NCBI GenBank assembly: GCA_050949055.1
Contig: JBMNFA010000001.1
Location: forward strand, 372,001 to 436,000
Length of the DNA: 64,000 bases
Origin: JAEZJZ01 sp050949055
GTDB taxonomy: Bacteria > Bacillota > UBA994 > UBA5500
Direction of reading: 5' to 3'
How positions within the stretch are numbered: position 1 is the stretch's first letter; each line of letters begins with the position of its first letter. The notes under the pieces are model-generated. The model was given only the letters and a program-made list of their open reading frames with translations. It did no database searches and was not told the DNA's origin. This document shows positions 59,954 to 64,000 of the stretch, piece after piece. The translations under genes and the position numbers were made by a program.

Positions 59954-59971
59954 TCGTTCGTTACCGAACGA
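59954..59971 (-). promoter_or_regulatory. MarR operator candidate
   Basis: TCGTTCGttacCGAACGA is a perfect 7-4-7 palindrome just downstream of the -10, covering the transcription start and ending about 25 nt before the marR start codon. Confidence 0.75.
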
Positions 59972-59972
59972 C

Positions 59973-60002
59973 ATTATATCACCCCAGGGCAAATGCAGGC
60001 AA
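59973..60002 (-). promoter_or_regulatory. marR-MATE promoter
   Basis: TTGCCT (60002-59997), an 18-bp spacer and TGA-TATAAT (TATAAT at 59978-59973) form a strong extended -10 promoter. The start would be near 59966, within the palindrome. Confidence 0.8.
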
Positions 60003-60072
60003 GAACAAGGAGCCGCCAAACCTACGAAAAGGGCGGCCGCAGCCGCCTTGTTCGATGAGCTCAGTATTCGTT

Positions 60073-61569
60073 TCAAACACACTCGCTTGCTGCCTCAGAT
60101 AGCAGCCGACGGAGGATTTCTCCCTCGATGCGCTCCTCCTGGAGCAATACATCCACTATCTGCTGCAAAGCCTGACGATAGTCGGCAAGGTAAGCGGTTA
60201 CCTGTTGCTCCACCGAGCGCAACAATTCCTGCTCTGCGTCATGCAGCGCCTTGCTGTCGACTATCTCCTCATCCACCACCCCTAACGGCGACATGCCTGC
60301 CAAGACGTAACGACGGGCCAGCTTGATCGCTTCTTGATAATCACCGCCGGCGCCAGTACTGCGACTGCCCAGCAGCAACTGTTCGCTGACAGCTCCGGCC
60401 AGCAGCACCCACAGTTGCTCGCGGATTTGCTCTTCCGTCTGCAGATAGCTGTCATCGCTGGGGGTCTGCCTGACGTAACCCAGGGCATTGCCTCGGGAGA
60501 GGATGGTCACGTTGGCCACCGAACCAGGACGCACCCTTTCGGCGGCCAAAGCGTGTCCCGCTTCATGATAGGCGATTCGCTGTTGTTCTTCGTGCACCGG
60601 GCGACGATCAGACCTTTCGCCCAACATCACCTTGTCAACGCTGTCGACGAAGTGACGATGGCAGATCTGGTTGGACTGTTCGCGCATAGCCAAGATGGCT
60701 GCCTCGTTGCAGAGGCTCTCCAGATGGGCGCCGGAGAATCCATAAGCATCTTGAGCGATCTGCGCCAGATCCACATCGGCAGCCAACGGCTTATTGCGGG
60801 TATGCAGCTTCAGGATCTGCAGCCTGGCCTCCCGGTCTGGCAGATCCACTCGCACCAGGCGGTCAAACCGCCCTGGCCTGAGCAGAGCGGGATCCAAAAG
60901 GTCTGGACGATTGGTGGCTCCAATCAACAATACTTTCACGTCGTCGTCACGGCTGATGCCGTCCATCTCCACCAGCAGTTGATTTAGCGTCTGCTCGTAC
61001 TCCATGTGCCCCTGGTTTAAGCCGCGCTTGGCACCCAGCACATCGATCTCATCGATGAAGATGATCGCCTTACTTTTCTTCTGTTTGCGGGCCACTTCGC
61101 GGGCCCGATCGAACAGCTGCCTCACCCTTTGCGCACCGACGCCCGCGTACATCTCGATAAACTCGCTACCGGCTGCCGCCAGGAACGCCGCATCGGTGTA
61201 AGCGGCGGCGGCCTTGGCCAACAGCGTTTTTCCGGTGCCGGGCGGGCCGCTGAGCAGTATACCCTGCAGCGGCCGGATGCCTAAGGCTTCCGCTACGCTG
61301 GCCTGGTTGATAAAATCCAGCGCCTCCAGCAATTCTTGCTTGGCGGTAGCCTGCCCCCCGATATCGCTGAAGGTGATCGCATGCGGTTTGGACTCAGCCG
61401 TAATCACCACACCGGCATTTCCTCCCAAGCCCCCTACTCCCATCCGGCTGGCAACGATATACATCAATGCGACCAGCAGGGCGATGGGCAGCACATTCAC
61501 GCCAATGTAAATCGCAAACACCAGCGTGGCCAAGGCGATGCCGACCAATACCTCCCAACGATGTCTCAT
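60073..61569 (-). CDS. Short FtsH-like membrane AAA protease
   Basis: This 498-residue protein has an AAA domain with Walker A GPPGTGKT (108-115), Walker B KAIIFIDEIDVLGAKRG and the SRH region ALLRPGRFDRLVRVDLPD. A zinc protease follows with AYHEAGHALAAERV and GAGGDYQEAIKLAR, which should supply the third ligand. The N-terminal part has two helices, at about 5-22 and 24-42, with almost nothing between them. A usual FtsH has about 70 residues outside the membrane there. GGGAGG precedes the ATG at 61569; the longer frame to 61614 is not used. It overlaps the small upstream gene by 4 nt (ATGA). It is probably an accessory FtsH paralogue. Confidence 0.87.
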   Translation of the reverse strand: MRHRWEVLVGIALATLVFAIYIGVNVLPIALLVALMYIVASRMGVGGLGGNAGVVITAESKPHAITFSDIGGQATAKQELLEALDFINQASVAEALGIRPLQGILLSGPPGTGKTLLAKAAAAYTDAAFLAAAGSEFIEMYAGVGAQRVRQLFDRAREVARKQKKSKAIIFIDEIDVLGAKRGLNQGHMEYEQTLNQLLVEMDGISRDDDVKVLLIGATNRPDLLDPALLRPGRFDRLVRVDLPDREARLQILKLHTRNKPLAADVDLAQIAQDAYGFSGAHLESLCNEAAILAMREQSNQICHRHFVDSVDKVMLGERSDRRPVHEEQQRIAYHEAGHALAAERVRPGSVANVTILSRGNALGYVRQTPSDDSYLQTEEQIREQLWVLLAGAVSEQLLLGSRSTGAGGDYQEAIKLARRYVLAGMSPLGVVDEEIVDSKALHDAEQELLRSVEQQVTAYLADYRQALQQIVDVLLQEERIEGEILRRLLSEAASECV

Positions 61570-61829
61570 CGGCTGGCACCTCCCGGCAAGATCACAGGCA
61601 GCACCTCTAGCCAAATATGCTGTTGATGCTGCAGTTTAAGATAGATGAACCGTTCGTCCACACCCAACTGGTAGGTTACCGGGCTGAAGCACAGCTCTTG
61701 CTCTGCTCGCTCGCCCATAGTGACATATTCGTGTCGAATCTGAGCTTCCCTGAGGATGAAATCCAGCCCTCGACGAGCCTCCAGCAACTCAGGCGCATCG
61801 TCGGTCGGCCAGATCACTTTCGCTGGCAC
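61566..61829 (-). CDS. Small hypothetical protein upstream of the FtsH-like gene
   Basis: This 87-residue protein starts at a GTG at 61829 with a poor ribosome site and ends by overlapping the FtsH-like start (ATGA). It has no membrane segment and contains the run RGLDFILREAQIRHEYVTMGE and WLEVLPVILPGG. I do not recognise it. Its position between overlapping genes of one operon supports it. Confidence 0.55.
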   Translation of the reverse strand: MPAKVIWPTDDAPELLEARRGLDFILREAQIRHEYVTMGERAEQELCFSPVTYQLGVDERFIYLKLQHQQHIWLEVLPVILPGGASR

Positions 61830-62091
61830 ACTCGTTCTGCTGCAGCAATCGCTGCACCTGCGGTGCCGCGGATAGGAAGTCTATGCTTTGATCGGCCGTC
61901 AGCCGGATGCGTTGCCCCTGATCGCTGTTGTCCAGTACCGCCTCAGCAATCCCCTCGATTTGAGACAGCTTCTCCAACAGCGGTCTATCGATGGCATTTC
62001 TTTGCCATAGCCAGTGGCCCAAGAACAACAACGTCGAGCAAGCGATAAAAGCGAATGCCACTATTGGCCAGTTCAGCCTAGGCAACTTCAT
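61789..62091 (-). CDS. Small single-span membrane protein in the FtsH-like operon
   Basis: This 100-residue protein has an N-terminal helix (about 9-30, IVAFAFIACSTLLFLGHWLW) followed by a hydrophilic domain ending QRLLQQNECASESDLADRRCA. GTGTGAGG precedes the ATG at 62091. It overlaps the next gene by 41 nt. I do not recognise it. It could be an adaptor or substrate of the FtsH-like protease. Confidence 0.65.
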   Translation of the reverse strand: MKLPRLNWPIVAFAFIACSTLLFLGHWLWQRNAIDRPLLEKLSQIEGIAEAVLDNSDQGQRIRLTADQSIDFLSAAPQVQRLLQQNECASESDLADRRCA

Positions 62092-62160
62092 GCCTCACAC
62101 CACCTTCTTCTAGTTCTAAGCCGTATATCGGAGGAAAGACAAAAAAACGTACTAGTTGAC

Positions 62161-62189
62161 ATAATATTTCATATTTCAGTATAACACAA
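62161..62189 (-). promoter_or_regulatory. Promoter of the FtsH-like operon
   Basis: TTGTGT (62189-62184), a 17-bp spacer and TATTAT (62166-62161) fit a sigma-A promoter. Its -35 begins exactly after the hairpin that terminates rimO-pgsA. Confidence 0.6.
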
Positions 62190-62211
62190 CAGCCCCCTGC
62201 GAGGGGGCTGT
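62189..62211. terminator. Terminator of rimO-pgsA
   Basis: ACAGCCCCC and GGGGGCTGT pair around a 5-nt loop 49 bp after the pgsA stop, followed by TGTGTTATAC on the minus strand. Confidence 0.75.
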
Positions 62212-62259
62212 AATTATTGTCAGCTGGGCTGTAATCAGGTTGAGCGAGGGTCCGCCAGA

Positions 62260-62799
62260 CTAGCTCCAGCTCAAGCGGCGTCCTACACGCACGAAGTAAT
62301 CGATGCCGGTCCAGATGGTGAGGATGATGGACACTCCAACAGCGATGCTGGTGAAGGGGAAGTTAACGATGGAGAAGGGATAGTTGTTGATCATCAATCC
62401 GACGACAGCCACTATCTGGGCGATGGTCTTCACCTTGGCCAGGACACTGGCAGCAACTACAATCCCTTCGGCGGCGGCTACAGAACGCAGACCGGTAACT
62501 GCCAGTTCCCGGGAGATGATCACTATCGCCACCCACGACGGCAGCACGGCGGATTCCACCAAGGAAATCAAAGCTGCCGTGATCAGCAGTTTATCGGCTA
62601 GCGGATCCAGCAGTTTGCCTAGGTTGGTGACTTCCTTTCGCTTGCGGGCGACATAGCCGTCCAATCCATCAGTGCTGGCCGCGATGATGAAGATGCCGGC
62701 GGCAATAAAGGGGCCATACGCAATTTTCTGTAGCAAGAAAAACAGAAAAATGGGTACCAACAGAATGCGGGCCACCGTGATGCGATTGGCCAGTGTCAT
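62260..62799 (-). CDS. pgsA: CDP-diacylglycerol-glycerol-3-phosphate 3-phosphatidyltransferase
   Basis: This 179-residue membrane enzyme makes phosphatidylglycerophosphate. It has the CDP-alcohol motif DGLDGYVARKRKEVTNLGKLLDPLADK with all catalytic aspartates and about five helices. The ATG at 62799 overlaps the rimO stop by 4 nt (ATGA). rimO-pgsA-cinA is a typical Bacillota order; here 4.3 kb with the protease and efflux operons sits between pgsA and cinA. Confidence 0.96.
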   Translation of the reverse strand: MTLANRITVARILLVPIFLFFLLQKIAYGPFIAAGIFIIAASTDGLDGYVARKRKEVTNLGKLLDPLADKLLITAALISLVESAVLPSWVAIVIISRELAVTGLRSVAAAEGIVVAASVLAKVKTIAQIVAVVGLMINNYPFSIVNFPFTSIAVGVSIILTIWTGIDYFVRVGRRLSWS

Positions 62800-64000
62800 T
62801 TACGAGCCACCCCCACCAGATCATAATCCTTGGCTGCGCATATCTCCACGTCGATGATTGTGCCCGGCTGGGTACCCTGTGCGTCATGCACATACACCAG
62901 ACCATCCACTTCCGGAGCGTCTTTCTGTCCGCGTCCAAAGACGCCGTTTCCGGCCGGCCAATTGCCTTCCACCAGCACTGGTATAGTGCGCCCGACAAAG
63001 CGCTGATTTCTCCGTCGCGAGATTGGCTGCTGCAGGGCCATCAGGCGCTGCCGCCTCTGCTCGCGCACTGTGGGAGGCACCTGGTCCTGACGCTGAGCAG
63101 CGGCCGTTCCCTCTTCTTGAGAATAGGCGAAAACACCCACATGGTCGAACTCCATTTCTTGCATAAACTCGGCCAAAAGCTGCACATCAGACTCCTGTTC
63201 TCCGGGAAACCCGACGATAAAAGTGGTGCGCAAAGTCAAGTCGGGTATCCGCTGCCGCAACTTGCGGATCAGCCTTCTCACTTGCTCGACATCATCCGGC
63301 CGGTTCATTTCCCTGAGGATGCGGGAGCTGATATGCTGCAGCGGTACATCGAGGTATTTGACCAAACGCGGTTCGGTTGCCAAGAGTTCAATCAGTTCGT
63401 CGGTGAAGTGCGTAGGATATCCATACAACAGACGGAACCAAGACGGTCCCGGAATGGTCAGCAGGGAACGCAGCAGCCCTGGCAATAGCAGCTGACCGTT
63501 CCGATCCTGTCCATAGCGCGTGGTATCCTGGGCGATCAGATTGATCTCCACGGTCCCCTGCGCAGCCAGCTGGGCAACTTCCGATAGAATGCTTTCCTGC
63601 TTGCGGCTGCGGTAACCGCCCCGCACCAGCGGGATGGCACAATAGCTGCAGCGATTGTCACAGCCCTCAGCGATCTTAACGTAAGCGCTATGGGCCGGAG
63701 TCACTCGCAACCGAGGGCGGACCTGATCATAATCGAATGTGGGTTGCTCGATCAACAGCACCCGCTCACCAGAGAGGGTCCTCTGGATGACCTCATCCAG
63801 CCGGTGAAAGTTGCCTGTGCCCAGGACGCCGTTAACCTCCGGCATGTCTTCCATAATCTGTTTGCCGTAGCGCTGGGTGAGGCAGCCGGTGACAATCAGG
63901 CTCTGGCAATCCCCGTCCTGTTTCCAGCCCGCCATTTCCAAAATAGTCTCCAACGATTCCCTTTTGGCAGCCTCTATAAAGCCGCAAGTATTGATTACCA
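62796..64000 (-). CDS. rimO: Ribosomal protein S12 methylthiotransferase RimO (N-terminus beyond the window)
   Basis: This radical SAM enzyme modifies an aspartate of ribosomal protein S12. The part in the window starts VINTCGFIEAAKRESLETIL at the right edge, followed by IVTGCLTQRYG (auxiliary cluster), the SAM motif AEGCDNRCSYCAIPLVRG and a TRAM domain near the end. The frame is open to position 64000. Only the first several dozen codons are missing. It is distinct from MiaB at 25826. It is translationally coupled to pgsA. Confidence 0.95.
   Translation of the reverse strand, partial: VINTCGFIEAAKRESLETILEMAGWKQDGDCQSLIVTGCLTQRYGKQIMEDMPEVNGVLGTGNFHRLDEVIQRTLSGERVLLIEQPTFDYDQVRPRLRVTPAHSAYVKIAEGCDNRCSYCAIPLVRGGYRSRKQESILSEVAQLAAQGTVEINLIAQDTTRYGQDRNGQLLLPGLLRSLLTIPGPSWFRLLYGYPTHFTDELIELLATEPRLVKYLDVPLQHISSRILREMNRPDDVEQVRRLIRKLRQRIPDLTLRTTFIVGFPGEQESDVQLLAEFMQEMEFDHVGVFAYSQEEGTAAAQRQDQVPPTVREQRRQRLMALQQPISRRRNQRFVGRTIPVLVEGNWPAGNGVFGRGQKDAPEVDGLVYVHDAQGTQPGTIIDVEICAAKDYDLVGVARK

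Overview
The window looks like the chromosome of an anaerobic, amino-acid-fermenting member of the Bacillota, most probably Clostridia. The evidence is a T-box leader on valS, GGAGG-type ribosome binding sites with frequent GTG/TTG starts, oxygen-sensitive glycyl-radical and ferredoxin-dependent enzymes, a Na+-pumping decarboxylase, and the order rimO-pgsA ... cinA-thpR-recA-recX, rny, ymdB. I cannot name a genus. Most genes are on the minus strand; the plus-strand ones cluster at 6.8-8.4, 12.0-12.4 and 28.4-36.9 kb.

Layout. 0-6.4 kb: housekeeping genes dtd (partial), rel, apt, recJ and a LapA-like membrane protein. 6.8-12.4 kb: a YtcJ-type amidohydrolase, an AAA+/VWA pair of the Mg-chelatase/MoxR type and an unrecognised 152-residue protein. 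12.4-14.4 kb: an IS3-family insertion sequence with a -1 frameshift signal. 14.4-17.4 kb: valS with its T-box leader. 17.6-19.4 kb: a CcdA/thioredoxin pair and an ArsR regulator. 19.7-28.2 kb: thrC, an MTA phosphorylase, a trans-4-hydroxyproline dehydratase with its activase, miaB and a phosphotransferase. 28.4-36.9 kb (mostly plus): small proteins, Mn catalase, an Orn/Lys/Arg decarboxylase (minus), a split transketolase, an aminotransferase, a YitT protein and two half-size TauE proteins.

37.0-50.2 kb holds the most coherent system. Read on the minus strand it is a GntR regulator, korDABC, gdhA, methylmalonyl-CoA mutase (two subunits), meaB, epimerase, mmdA-D-C-B and pduL. In pathway order this converts glutamate to 2-oxoglutarate, succinyl-CoA, (R)- then (S)-methylmalonyl-CoA, propionyl-CoA and propionyl phosphate, with a sodium pump at the decarboxylation step. 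HypD in the same window could feed hydroxyproline towards proline and glutamate. 50.5-64 kb: a dipeptidase, ymdB, rny, recX-recA, thpR-cinA, a MarR/MATE pair, a short FtsH-like protease operon, and pgsA-rimO (partial).

Intergenic DNA is rich in short palindromic repeats. One is a roughly 70-bp tandem unit of two hairpins (231, 11721 and 32825), with compensatory changes between copies. Another is a TGGACA...TGTCCA palindrome that brackets the IS and, in a 27-bp copy, supplies the apparent start codon of the HypD activase. Others are a 42-bp tandem repeat entering the mtnP stop codon and a palindromic repeat abutting the dipeptidase stop. Start sites below were chosen mainly from Shine-Dalgarno spacing and often differ from the longest open frame. 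Family names rest on motifs I can read; no database search was run.
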